This document shows, one piece after another, positions 51,237 to 64,000 of a DNA stretch of 64,000 nt. The DNA is taken from the NCBI GenBank assembly GCA_037349105.1, contig JAYJMM010000009.1, positions 3,265,001-3,329,000 on the forward strand, given 5' to 3'. The stretch's first letter is position 1. Every line of letters starts with the position of its first letter. The notes beneath the pieces were generated by a model, which searched no databases, had not been told where the DNA came from, and worked only from the letters and a program-made list of their open reading frames with translations. The position numbers and the translations under genes were made by a program. This DNA is from Limnomonas spitsbergensis. Lineage: Eukaryota > Chlorophyta > Chlorophyceae > Chlamydomonadales.

Positions 51237-54200
51237 TGCCCATACCCCTCTGCACTGTTTCCTGCCCATACCCCACTGCACTGTTTCCTGCCCATACACC
51301 ATTGCACTGTTTCCTGCCCATACCCCACTGCACTGTTTCCTGCCCATACACCATTGCACTGTTTCCTGCCCATACACCACTGCACTGTTTCCTGCCCATA
51401 CCCCACTGCACTGTTTCCTGCCCATACACCACTCCACTGTTTCCTGCCCATACACCACTGCACTGTTTCCTGCCCATACCCCACTGCACTGTTTCCTGCC
51501 CATACCCCACTGCACTGTTTCCTGCCCATACCCCACTGCACTGTTTCCTGCCCATACACCATTGCACTGTTTCCTGCCCATACACCACTGCACTGTTTCC
51601 TGCCCATACCCCACTGCACTGTTTCCTGCCCATACACCACTCCACTGTTTCCTGCCCATACACCACTGCACTGTTTCCTGCCCATACCCCTCTGCACTGT
51701 TTCCTGCCCATACACCATTGCACTGTTTCCTGCCCATACCCCATTGCACTGTTTCCTGCCCATACCCCACTGCACTGTTTCCTGCCCATACACCATTGCA
51801 CTGTTTCCTGCCCATACACCACTGCACTGTTTCCTGCCCATACCCCATTGCACTGTTTCCTGCCCATACCCCACTGCACTGTTTCCTGCCCATACACCAT
51901 TGCACTGTTTCCTGCCCATACCCCATTGCACTGTTTCCTGCCCATACACCATTGCACTGTTTCCTGCCCATACCCCACTGCACTGTTTCCTGCCCATACA
52001 CCATTGCACTGTTTCCTGCCCATACCCCACTGCACTGTTTCCTGCCCATACACCATTGCACTGTTTCCTGCCCATACACCACTGCACTGTTTCCTGCCCA
52101 TACCCCACTGCACTGTTTCCTGCCCATACCCCACTGCACTGTTTCCTGCCCATACCCCACTGCACTGTTTCCTGCCCATACCCCACTGCACTGTTTCCTG
52201 CCCATACCCCACTGCACTGTTTCCTGCCCATACCCCACTGCACTGTTTCCTGCCCATACCCCACTGCACTGTTTCCTGCCCATACACCACTGCACTGTTT
52301 CCTGCCCATACCCCACTGCACTGTTTCCTGCCCACACCCCACTGCACTGTTTCCTGCCCACACCCCACTGCACTGTTTCCTGCCCATACCCCACTGCACT
52401 GTTTCCTGCCCATACACCACTCCACTGTTTCCTGCCCATACACCACTGCACTGTTTCCTGCCCATACCCCACTGCACTGTTTCCTGCCCACCCCACTGCA
52501 CTGTTTCCTGCCCACACCCCACTGCACTGTTTCCTGCCCACACCCCACTGCACTGTTTCCTGCCCATACACCACTGCACTGTTTCCTGCCCATACCCCAC
52601 TGCACTGTTTCCTGCCCATACCCCACTGCACTGTTTCCTGCCCATACACCACTGCATTGTTTCCTGCCCATACACCACTGCACTGTTTCCTGCCCATACC
52701 CCACTACACTGTTTCCTGCCCATACCCCACTGCACTGTTTCCTGCCCATACCCCACTGCACTGTTTCCTGCCCATACCCCACTGCACTGTTTCCTGCCCA
52801 TACCCCACTGCACTGTTTCCTGCCCATACCCCACTGCACTGTTTCCTGCCCATACCCCACTGTACTGTTTCCTGCCCACACCCCACTGCACTGTTTCCTG
52901 CCCATACCCCACTGCACTGTTTCCTGCCCACACCCCACTGCACTGTTTCCTGCCCACACCCCACTGCACTGTTTCCTGCCCATACCCCACTGCACTGTTT
53001 CCTGCCCATACCCCACTGCACTGTTTCCTGCCCATACCCCACTGCACTGTTTCCTGCCCATACCCCACTGCACTGTTTCCTGCCCATACACCATTGCACT
53101 GTTTCCTGCCCATACCCCACTGCACTGTTTCCTGCCCATACCCCACTGCACTGTTTCCTGCCCATACCCCACTGCACTGTTTCCTGCCCATACACCATTG
53201 CACTGTTTCCTGCCCATACCCCACTGCACTGTTTCCTGCCCATACACCATTGCACTGTTTCCTGCCCATACACCATTGCACTGTTCCCTGCCCATACACC
53301 ATTGCACTGTTTCCTGCCCACCCCACTGCACTGTTTCCTGCCCATACACCATTGCACTGTTTCCTGCCCATACCCCACTGCACTGTTTCCTGCCCATACA
53401 CCATTGCACTGTTTCCTGCCCATACACCATTGCACTGTTTCCTGCCCATACACCACTCCACTGTTTCCTGCCCATACACCATTGCACTGTTTCCTGCCCA
53501 TACCCCACTGCACTGTTTCCTGCCCATACCCCACTGCACTGTTTCCTGCCCATACACCATTGCACTGTTTCCTGCCCATACCCCACTGCACTGTTTCCTG
53601 CCCATACACCATTGCACTGTTTCCTGCCCATACACCACTGCACTGTTTCCTGCCCATACCCCACTGCACTGTTTCCTGCCCATACCCCACTGCACTGTTT
53701 CCTGCCCATACACCATTGCACTGTTTCCTGCCCATACCCCATTGCACTGTTTCCTGCCCATACCCCACTGCACTGTTTCCTGCCCATACACCATTGCACT
53801 GTTTCCTGCCCATACCCCACTGCACTGTTTCCTGCCCATACACCATTGCACTGTTTCCTGCCCATACCCCAATGCACTGTTTCCTGCCCATACACCATTG
53901 CACTGTTTCCTGCCCATACCCCACTGCACTGTTTCCTGCCCATACCCCACTGCACTGTTTCCTGCCCATACACCATTGCACTGTTTCCTGCCCATACCCC
54001 ACTGCACTGTTTCCTGCCCATACACCATTGCACTGTTTCCTGCCCATACCCCACTGCACTGTTTCCTGCCCATACACCATTGCACTGTTTCCTGCCCATA
54101 CCCCACTGCACTGTTTCCTGCCCATACACCATTGCACTGTTTCCTGCCCATACCCCAATGCACTGTTTCCTGCCCATACACCATTGCACTGTTTCCTGCC

Positions 54201-57200
54201 CATACCCCACTGCACTGTTTCCTGCCCATACCCCACTGCACTGTTTCCTGCCCATACACCATTGCACTGTTTCCTGCCCATACCCCACTGCACTGTTTCC
54301 TGCCCATACACCATTGCACTGTTTCCTGCCCATACACCACTCCACTGTTTCCTGCCCATACACCATTGCACTGTTTCCTGCCCATACCCCACTGCACTGT
54401 TTCCTGCCCATACCCCACTGCACTGTTTCCTGCCCATACACCATTGCACTGTTTCCTGCCCATACCCCACTGCACTGTTTCCTGCCCATACACCACTCCA
54501 CTGTTTCCTGCCCATACCCCACTGCACTGTTTCCTGCCCATACCCCACTGCACTGTTTCCTGCCCATACACCATTGCACTGTTTCCTGCCCATACCCCAT
54601 TGCACTGTTTCCTGCCCATACACCACTGCACTGTTTCCTGCCCATACACCACTGCACTGTTTCCTGCCCATACACCACTCCACTGTTTCCTGCCCATACA
54701 CCATTGCACTGTTTCCTGCCCATACCCCACTGCACTGTTTCCTGCCCATACACCACTGCACTGTTTCCTGCCCATACACCACTGCACTGTTTCCTGCCCA
54801 TACACCACTGCACTGTTTCCTGCCCATACACCACTGCACTGTTTCCTGCCCATACACCACTCCACTGTTTCCTGCCCATACACCATTGCACTGTTTCCTG
54901 CCCATACCCCACTGCACTGTTTCCTGCCCATACCCCACTGCACTGTTTCCTGCCCATACCCCACTGCACTGTTTCCTGCCCATACCCCACTGCACTGTTT
55001 CCTGCCCATACCCCACTGCACTGTTTCCTGCCCATACACCACTGCATTGTTTCCTGCCCACACCCCACTGCACTGTTTCCTGCCCATACACCATTGCACT
55101 GTTTCCTGCCCATACACCATTGCACTGTTTCCTGCCCATACACCACTCCACTGTTTCCTGCCCATACCCCACTGCACTGTTTCCTGCCCATACCCCACTG
55201 CACTGTTTCCTGCCCATACACCATTGCACTGTTTCCTGCCCATACCCCATTGCACTGTTTCCTGCCCATACACCATTGCACTGTTTCCTGCCCATACACC
55301 ATTGCACTGTTTCCTGCCCATACCCCACTGCACTGTTTCCTGCCCATACACCATTGCACTGTTTCCTGCCCATACCCCACTGCACTGTTTCCTGCCCATA
55401 CACCACTCCACTGTTTCCTGCCCATACCCCACTGCACTGTTTCCTGCCCATACCCCACTGCACTGTTTCCTGCCCATACACCACTGCATTGTTTCCTGCC
55501 CATACACCACTGCACTGTTTCCTGCCCATACACCACTCCCCTGTTTCCTGCCCATACACCATTGCACTGTTTCCTGCCCACACCCCACTGCACTGTTTCC
55601 TGCCCATACCCCACTGCACTGTTTCCTGCCCACACCCCACTGCACTGTTTCCTGCCCATACCCCACTGCACTGTTTCCTGCCCATACCCCACTGCACTGT
55701 TTCCTGCCCATACCCCACTGCACTGTTTCCTGCCCATACCCCACTGCACTGTTTCCTGCCCACACCCCACTGCACTGTTTCCTGCCCATACCCCACTGCA
55801 CTGTTTCCTGCCCACACCCCACTGCACTGTTTCCTGCCCACACCCCACTGCACTGTTTCCTGCCCATACCCCACTGCACTGTTTCCTGCCCACCCCACTG
55901 CACTGTTTCCTGCCCATACCCCACTGCACTGTTTCCTGCCCATACACCACTGCACTGTTTCCTGCCCATACCCCACTGCACTGTTTCCTACCCATACCCC
56001 ACTGCACTGTTTCCTGCCCATACACCACTGCACTGTTTCCTGCCCATACCCCACTGCACTGTTTCCTGCCCATACACCACTGCACTGTTTCCTGCCCACA
56101 CCCCACTGCAATGTTTCCTGCCCATACCCCACTGCACTGTTTCCTGCCCATACCCCACTGCACTGTTTCCTGCCCATACCCCACTGCACTGTTTCCTGCC
56201 CATACACCACAGCTTTGTTTCCTGCCCATACCCCACTGCACTGTTTCCTACCCATACCCCACTGCACTGTTTCCTGCCCATACACCACTGCACTGTTTCC
56301 TGCCCATACCCCACTGCACTGTTTCCTGCCCATACACCGCTGCACTGTTTCTTGCCCACACCCCACTGCACTGTTTCCTGCCCATACCCCACTGCACTGT
56401 TTCCTGCCCATACACCACTGCATTGTTTCCTGCCCATACCCCACTGCACTGTTTCCTGCCCATACACCACTGCACTGTTTCCTGCCCACACCCCACTGCA
56501 CTGTTTCCTGCCCATACACCACTGCACTGTTTCCTGCCCATACCCCACTGCACTGTTTCCTGCCCATACCCCACTGCACTGTTTCCTGCCCATACACCAC
56601 TGCATTGTTTCCTGCCCATACACCACTGCACTGTTTCCTGCCCATACACCACTACACTGTTTCCTGCCCATACCCCACTGCACTGTTTCCTGCCCATACA
56701 CCACTGCACTGTTTCCTGCCCATACCCCAATGCACTGTTTCCTGCCCATACACCATTGCACTGTTTCCTGCCCATACCCCACTGCACTGTTTCCTGCCCA
56801 TACCCCACTGCACTGTTTCCTGCCCATACACCATTGCACTGTTTCCTGCCCATACCCCACTGCACTGTTTCCTGCCCATACACCATTGCACTGTTTCCTG
56901 CCCATACCCCACTGCACTGTTTCCTGCCCATACACCATTGCACTGTTTCCTGCCCATACCCCACTGCACTGTTTCCTGCCCATACACCATTGCACTGTTT
57001 CCTGCCCATACCCCAATGCACTGTTTCCTGCCCATACACCATTGCACTGTTTCCTGCCCATACCCCACTGCACTGTTTCCTGCCCATACCCCACTGCACT
57101 GTTTCCTGCCCATACACCATTGCACTGTTTCCTGCCCATACCCCACTGCACTGTTTCCTGCCCATACACCATTGCACTGTTTCCTGCCCATACACCACTC

Positions 57201-60200
57201 CACTGTTTCCTGCCCATACACCATTGCACTGTTTCCTGCCCATACCCCACTGCACTGTTTCCTGCCCATACCCCACTGCACTGTTTCCTGCCCATACACC
57301 ATTGCACTGTTTCCTGCCCATACCCCACTGCACTGTTTCCTGCCCATACACCACTCCACTGTTTCCTGCCCATACCCCACTGCACTGTTTCCTGCCCATA
57401 CCCCACTGCACTGTTTCCTGCCCATACACCATTGCACTGTTTCCTGCCCATACCCCATTGCACTGTTTCCTGCCCATACACCACTGCACTGTTTCCTGCC
57501 CATACACCACTGCACTGTTTCCTGCCCATACACCACTCCACTGTTTCCTGCCCATACACCATTGCACTGTTTCCTGCCCACACCCCACTGCACTGTTTCC
57601 TGCCCATACACCACTGCACTGTTTCCTGCCCATACACCACTCCACTGTTTCCTGCCCATACACCACTGCACTGTTTCCTGCCCATACACCACTGCACTGT
57701 TTCCTGCCCATACACCACTCCACTGTTTCCTGCCCATACACCATTGCACTGTTTCCTGCCCACACCCCACTGCACTGTTTCCTGCCCATACACCACTGCA
57801 CTGTTTCCTGCCCATACACCACTCCACTGTTTCCTGCCCATACACCACTGCACTGTTTCCTGCCCATACACCACTGCACTGTTTCCTGCCCATACACCAC
57901 TCCACTGTTTCCTGCCCATACACCATTGCACTGTTTCCTGCCCATACCCCACTGCACTGTTTCCTGCCCATACCCCACTGCACTGTTTCCTGCCCATACC
58001 CCACTGCACTGTTTCCTGCCCATACACCACTCCACTGTTTCCTGCCCATACCCCACTGCACTGTTTCCTGCCCATACCCCACTGCACTGTTTCCTGCCCA
58101 TACACCATTGCACTGTTTCCTGCCCATACCCCATTGCACTGTTTCCTGCCCATACACCATTGCACTGTTTCCTGCCCATACACCATTGCACTGTTTCCTG
58201 CCCATACCCCACTGCACTGTTTCCTGCCCATACACCATTGCACTGTTTCCTGCCCATACCCCACTGCACTGTTTCCTGCCCATACCCCACTGCACTGTTT
58301 CCTGCCCATACCCCACTGCACTGTTTCCTGCCCATACACCACTGCATTGTTTCCTGCCCATACACCACTGCACTGTTTCCTGCCCATACACCACTCCCCT
58401 GTTTCCTGCCCATACACCATTGCACTGTTTCCTGCCCACACCCCACTGCACTGTTTCCTGCCCATACCCCACTGCACTGTTTCCTGCCCACACCCCACTG
58501 CACTGTTTCCTGCCCATACCCCACTGCACTGTTTCCTGCCCATACCCCACTGCACTGTTTCCTGCCCATACCCCACTGCACTGTTTCCTGCCCATACCCC
58601 ACTGCACTGTTTCCTGCCCACACCCCACTGCACTGTTTCCTGCCCATACCCCACTGCACTGTTTCCTGCCCACACCCCACTGCACTGTTTCCTGCCCACA
58701 CCCCACTGCACTGTTTCCTGCCCATACCCCACTGCACTGTTTCCTGCCCACCCCACTGCACTGTTTCCTGCCCATACCCCACTGCACTGTTTCCTGCCCA
58801 TACACCACTGCACTGTTTCCTGCCCATACCCCACTGCACTGTTTCCTACCCATACCCCACTGCACTGTTTCCTGCCCATACACCACTGCACTGTTTCCTG
58901 CCCATACCCCACTGCACTGTTTCCTGCCCATACACCACTGCACTGTTTCCTGCCCACACCCCACTGCAATGTTTCCTGCCCATACCCCACTGCACTGTTT
59001 CCTGCCCATACCCCACTGCACTGTTTCCTGCCCATACCCCACTGCACTGTTTCCTGCCCATACACCACAGCTTTGTTTCCTGCCCATACCCCACTGCACT
59101 GTTTCCTACCCATACCCCACTGCACTGTTTCCTGCCCATACACCACTGCACTGTTTCCTGCCCATACCCCACTGCACTGTTTCCTGCCCATACACCGCTG
59201 CACTGTTTCTTGCCCACACCCCACTGCACTGTTTCCTGCCCATACCCCACTGCACTGTTTCCTGCCCATACACCACTGCATTGTTTCCTGCCCATACCCC
59301 ACTGCACTGTTTCCTGCCCATACACCACTGCACTGTTTCCTGCCCACACCCCACTGCACTGTTTCCTGCCCATACACCACTGCACTGTTTCCTGCCCATA
59401 CCCCACTGCACTGTTTCCTGCCCATACCCCACTGCACTGTTTCCTGCCCATACACCACTGCATTGTTTCCTGCCCATACACCACTGCACTGTTTCCTGCC
59501 CATACACCACTACACTGTTTCCTGCCCATACCCCACTGCACTGTTTCCTGCCCATACACCACTGCACTGTTTCCTGCCCATACCCCAATGCACTGTTTCC
59601 TGCCCATACACCATTGCACTGTTTCCTGCCCATACCCCACTGCACTGTTTCCTGCCCATACCCCACTGCACTGTTTCCTGCCCATACACCATTGCACTGT
59701 TTCCTGCCCATACCCCACTGCACTGTTTCCTGCCCATACACCATTGCACTGTTTCCTGCCCATACCCCACTGCACTGTTTCCTGCCCATACACCATTGCA
59801 CTGTTTCCTGCCCATACCCCACTGCACTGTTTCCTGCCCATACACCATTGCACTGTTTCCTGCCCATACCCCAATGCACTGTTTCCTGCCCATACACCAT
59901 TGCACTGTTTCCTGCCCATACCCCACTGCACTGTTTCCTGCCCATACCCCACTGCACTGTTTCCTGCCCATACACCATTGCACTGTTTCCTGCCCATACC
60001 CCACTGCACTGTTTCCTGCCCATACACCATTGCACTGTTTCCTGCCCATACACCACTCCACTGTTTCCTGCCCATACACCATTGCACTGTTTCCTGCCCA
60101 TACCCCACTGCACTGTTTCCTGCCCATACCCCACTGCACTGTTTCCTGCCCATACACCATTGCACTGTTTCCTGCCCATACCCCACTGCACTGTTTCCTG

Positions 60201-63200
60201 CCCATACACCACTCCACTGTTTCCTGCCCATACCCCACTGCACTGTTTCCTGCCCATACCCCACTGCACTGTTTCCTGCCCATACACCATTGCACTGTTT
60301 CCTGCCCATACCCCATTGCACTGTTTCCTGCCCATACACCACTGCACTGTTTCCTGCCCATACACCACTGCACTGTTTCCTGCCCATACACCACTCCACT
60401 GTTTCCTGCCCATACACCATTGCACTGTTTCCTGCCCACACCCCACTGCACTGTTTCCTGCCCATACACCACTGCACTGTTTCCTGCCCATACACCACTC
60501 CACTGTTTCCTGCCCATACACCACTGCACTGTTTCCTGCCCATACACCACTGCACTGTTTCCTGCCCATACACCACTCCACTGTTTCCTGCCCATACACC
60601 ATTGCACTGTTTCCTGCCCATACCCCACTGCACTGTTTCCTGCCCATACACCATTGCACTGTTTCCTGCCCATACCCCACTGCACTGTTTCCTGCCCATA
60701 CACCACTCCACTGTTTCCTGCCCATACCCCACTGCACTGTTTCCTGCCCATACCCCACTGCACTGTTTCCTGCCCATACACCATTGCACTGTTTCCTGCC
60801 CATACCCCATTGCACTGTTTCCTGCCCATACACCATTGCACTGTTTCCTGCCCATACACCATTGCACTGTTTCCTGCCCATACCCCACTGCACTGTTTCC
60901 TGCCCATACACCATTGCACTGTTTCCTGCCCATACCCCACTGCACTGTTTCCTGCCCATACCCCACTGCACTGTTTCCTGCCCATACACCACTGCACTGT
61001 TTCCTGCCCATACACCACTGCACTGTTTCCTGCCCATACACCACTGCACTGTTTCCTGCCCATACACCACTCCACTGTTTCCTGCCCATACACCATTGCA
61101 CTGTTTCCTGCCCACACCCCACTGCACTGTTTCCTGCCCATACCCCACTGCACTGTTTCCTGCCCATACCCCACTGCACTGTTTCCTGCCCATACCCCAC
61201 TGCACTGTTTCCTGCCCATACCCCACTGCACTGTTTCCTGCCCATACCCCACTGCACTGTTTCCTGCCCATACCCCACTGCACTGTTTCCTGCCCACACC
61301 CCACTGCACTGTTTCCTGCCCATACCCCACTGCACTGTTTCCTGCCCACACCCCACTGCACTGTTTCCTGCCCACACCCCACTGCACTGTTTCCTGCCCA
61401 TACCCCACTGCACTGTTTCCTGCCCACCCCACTGCACTGTTTCCTGCCCATACCCCACTGCACTGTTTCCTGCCCATACACCACTGCACTGTTTCCTGCC
61501 CATACCCCACTGCACTGTTTCCTACCCATACCCCACTGCACTGTTTCCTGCCCATACACCACTGCACTGTTTCCTGCCCATACCCCACTGCACTGTTTCC
61601 TGCCCATACACCACTGCACTGTTTCCTGCCCACACCCCACTGCAATGTTTCCTGCCCATACCCCACTGCACTGTTTCCTGCCCATACCCCACTGCACTGT
61701 TTCCTGCCCATACCCCACTGCACTGTTTCCTGCCCATACACCACAGCTTTGTTTCCTGCCCATACCCCACTGCACTGTTTCCTACCCATACCCCACTGCA
61801 CTGTTTCCTGCCCATACACCACTGCACTGTTTCCTGCCCATACCCCACTGCACTGTTTCCTGCCCATACACCGCTGCACTGTTTCTTGCCCACACCCCAC
61901 TGCACTGTTTCCTGCCCATACCCCACTGCACTGTTTCCTGCCCATACACCACTGCATTGTTTCCTGCCCATACCCCACTGCACTGTTTCCTGCCCATACA
62001 CCACTGCACTGTTTCCTGCCCATACCCCACTACACTGTTTCCTGCCCATACCCCACTGCACTGTTTCCTGCCCATACCCCACTGCACTGTTTCCTGCCCA
62101 TACCCCACTGCACTGTTTCCTGCCCATACCCCACTGCACTGTTTCCTGCCCATACCCCACTGCACTGTTTCCTGCCCATACCCCACTGCACTGTTTCCTG
62201 CCCACACCCCACTGCACTGTTTCCTGCCCATACCCCACTGCACTGTTTCCTGCCCACACCCCACTGCACTGTTTCCTGCCCACACCCCACTGCACTGTTT
62301 CCTGCCCATACCCCACTGCACTGTTTCCTGCCCATACCCCTAAGCACTGTTTCCTGCCCATACCCCACTGCACTGTTTCCTGCCCATACCCCACTGCACT
62401 GTTTCCTGCCCATACCCCACTGCACTGTTTCCTGCCCATACCCCACTGCACTGTTTCCTGCCCATACACCATTGCACTGTTTCCTGCCCATACACCATTG
62501 CACTGTTTCCTGCCCATACACCATTGCACTGTTTCCTGCCCACCCCACTGCACTGTTTCCTGCCCATACACCATTGCACTGTTTCCTGCCCATACCCCAC
62601 TGCACTGTTTCCTGCCCATACACCATTGCACTGTTTCCTGCCCATACACCATTGCACTGTTTCCTGCCCATACACCACTCCACTGTTTCCTGCCCATACA
62701 CCATTGCACTGTTTCCTGCCCATACCCCACTGCACTGTTTCCTGCCCATACCCCACTGCACTGTTTCCTGCCCATACACCATTGCACTGTTTCCTGCCCA
62801 TACCCCACTGCACTGTTTCCTGCCCATACACCATTGCACTGTTTCCTGCCCATACACCACTGCACTGTTTCCTGCCCATACCCCACTGCACTGTTTCCTG
62901 CCCATACCCCACTGCATTGTTTCCTGCCCATACACCATTGCACTGTTTCCTGCCCATACCCCATTGCACTGTTTCCTGCCCATACCCCACTGCACTGTTT
63001 CCTGCCCATACACCATTGCACTGTTTCCTGCCCATACCCCACTGCACTGTTTCCTGCCCATACACCATTGCACTGTTTCCTGCCCATACCCCAATGCACT
63101 GTTTCCTGCCCATACACCATTGCACTGTTTCCTGCCCATACCCCACTGCACTGTTTCCTGCCCATACCCCACTGCACTGTTTCCTGCCCATACACCATTG

Positions 63201-64000
63201 CACTGTTTCCTGCCCATACCCCACTGCACTGTTTCCTGCCCATACACCATTGCACTGTTTCCTGCCCATACCCCACTGCACTGTTTCCTGCCCATACACC
63301 ATTGCACTGTTTCCTGCCCATACCCCACTGCACTGTTTCCTGCCCATACACCATTGCACTGTTTCCTGCCCATACCCCAATGCACTGTTTCCTGCCCATA
63401 CACCATTGCACTGTTTCCTGCCCATACCCCACTGCACTGTTTCCTGCCCATACACCATTGCACTGTTTCCTGCCCATACCCCACTGCACTGTTTCCTGCC
63501 CATACCCCACTGCACTGTTTCCTGCCCATACCCCACTGCACTGTTTCCTGCCCATACACCACTGCACTGTTTCCTGCCCATACACCACTGCACTGTTTCC
63601 TGCCCATACACCACTCCACTGTTTCCTGCCCATACACCATTGCACTGTTTCCTGCCCACACCCCACTGCACTGTTTCCTGCCCATACCCCACTGCACTGT
63701 TTCCTGCCCACACCCCACTGCACTGTTTCCTGCCCATACCCCACTGCACTGTTTCCTGCCCATACCCCACTGCACTGTTTCCTGCCCATACCCCACTGCA
63801 CTGTTTCCTGCCCATACCCCACTGCACTGTTTCCTGCCCACACCCCACTGCACTGTTTCCTGCCCATACCCCACTGCACTGTTTCCTGCCCACACCCCAC
63901 TGCACTGTTTCCTGCCCACACCCCACTGCACTGTTTCCTGCCCATACCCCACTGCACTGTTTCCTGCCCACCCCACTGCACTGTTTCCTGCCCATACCCC
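51237..64000. repeat. 26-bp tandem array, about 490 copies, open at the right edge
   Basis: The unit is gcactgtttcctgcccatac plus ccccact, with frequent acaccatt, acaccactcc and cacaccc variants and occasional 22-bp units. It lies in intron 8 of the coiled-coil gene. Because 26 is not divisible by 3 and the unit has no stop in most frames, each strand has enormous open frames (3593 codons plus, up to 1680 minus) encoding one 26-residue cycle; these are artefacts. Larger blocks repeat with offsets of 2858 bp (for example 55981 to 58839) and 2676 bp (58839 to 61515). Confidence 0.97.

Noticed and set aside
51199..64000. Giant open frames (up to 3593 codons plus, 1680 minus) as a huge repetitive protein
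   Set aside because: All overlapping frames encode the same 26-residue cycle from a 26-bp unit lacking stops; both strands are open; it lies in an intron and has no start or end context.

Overview
The window looks like nuclear DNA of a green alga, probably a chlorophyte of the Chlamydomonadales type. The grounds are short GT-AG exons in very large introns, Q/A/S-rich proteins, scattered CCCTAAA-type (plant/algal telomere-like) tracts, and an extreme load of intronic minisatellites. I cannot name the species. No operons, bacterial promoters, tRNAs, complete rRNAs or CRISPR arrays are visible.

Two split genes lie head to head. On the minus strand, nine exons between 24692 and 289 join in frame with matching splice phases into the first ~476 residues of a purple acid phosphatase (metallophosphoesterase). 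It has a likely signal peptide, the N-terminal fibronectin-like domain and the first three metal-ligand blocks (GDMG, GDLSY, GNHE). The last ligand blocks (VxxH, GHxH) must lie beyond the left edge. On the plus strand, eight exons from 30983 to 50359 join in frame into ~395 residues of an unrecognised protein with a disordered polyQ N-terminus and a coiled-coil-like body; it runs off the right edge.

Between the two starts, 24693-30982 is about 6.3 kb of intergenic DNA. It holds a decayed LINE-type retrotransposon (about 27660-29860, minus), a possible solo LTR (25785-26772) and copies of a short dispersed motif.

Most of the rest is tandem repeat inside introns: a 60-bp array (720-11765), a 49-bp array (13117-14720), a 43-bp array (40085-47335), a 26-bp array (51237-64000, open at the right edge) and many smaller ones. 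All the very long open frames in the window are by-products of these arrays.

The most striking observation is that many intronic arrays in both genes are built from copies of the neighbouring exon-intron junction (acceptor plus exon start, or exon end plus donor). The introns therefore carry many decoy splice sites; one array repeats a juxtaposed AG|GT, the layout of a recursive-splicing ratchet site, about 30 times. This looks like intron growth by repeated tandem duplication of splice junctions.
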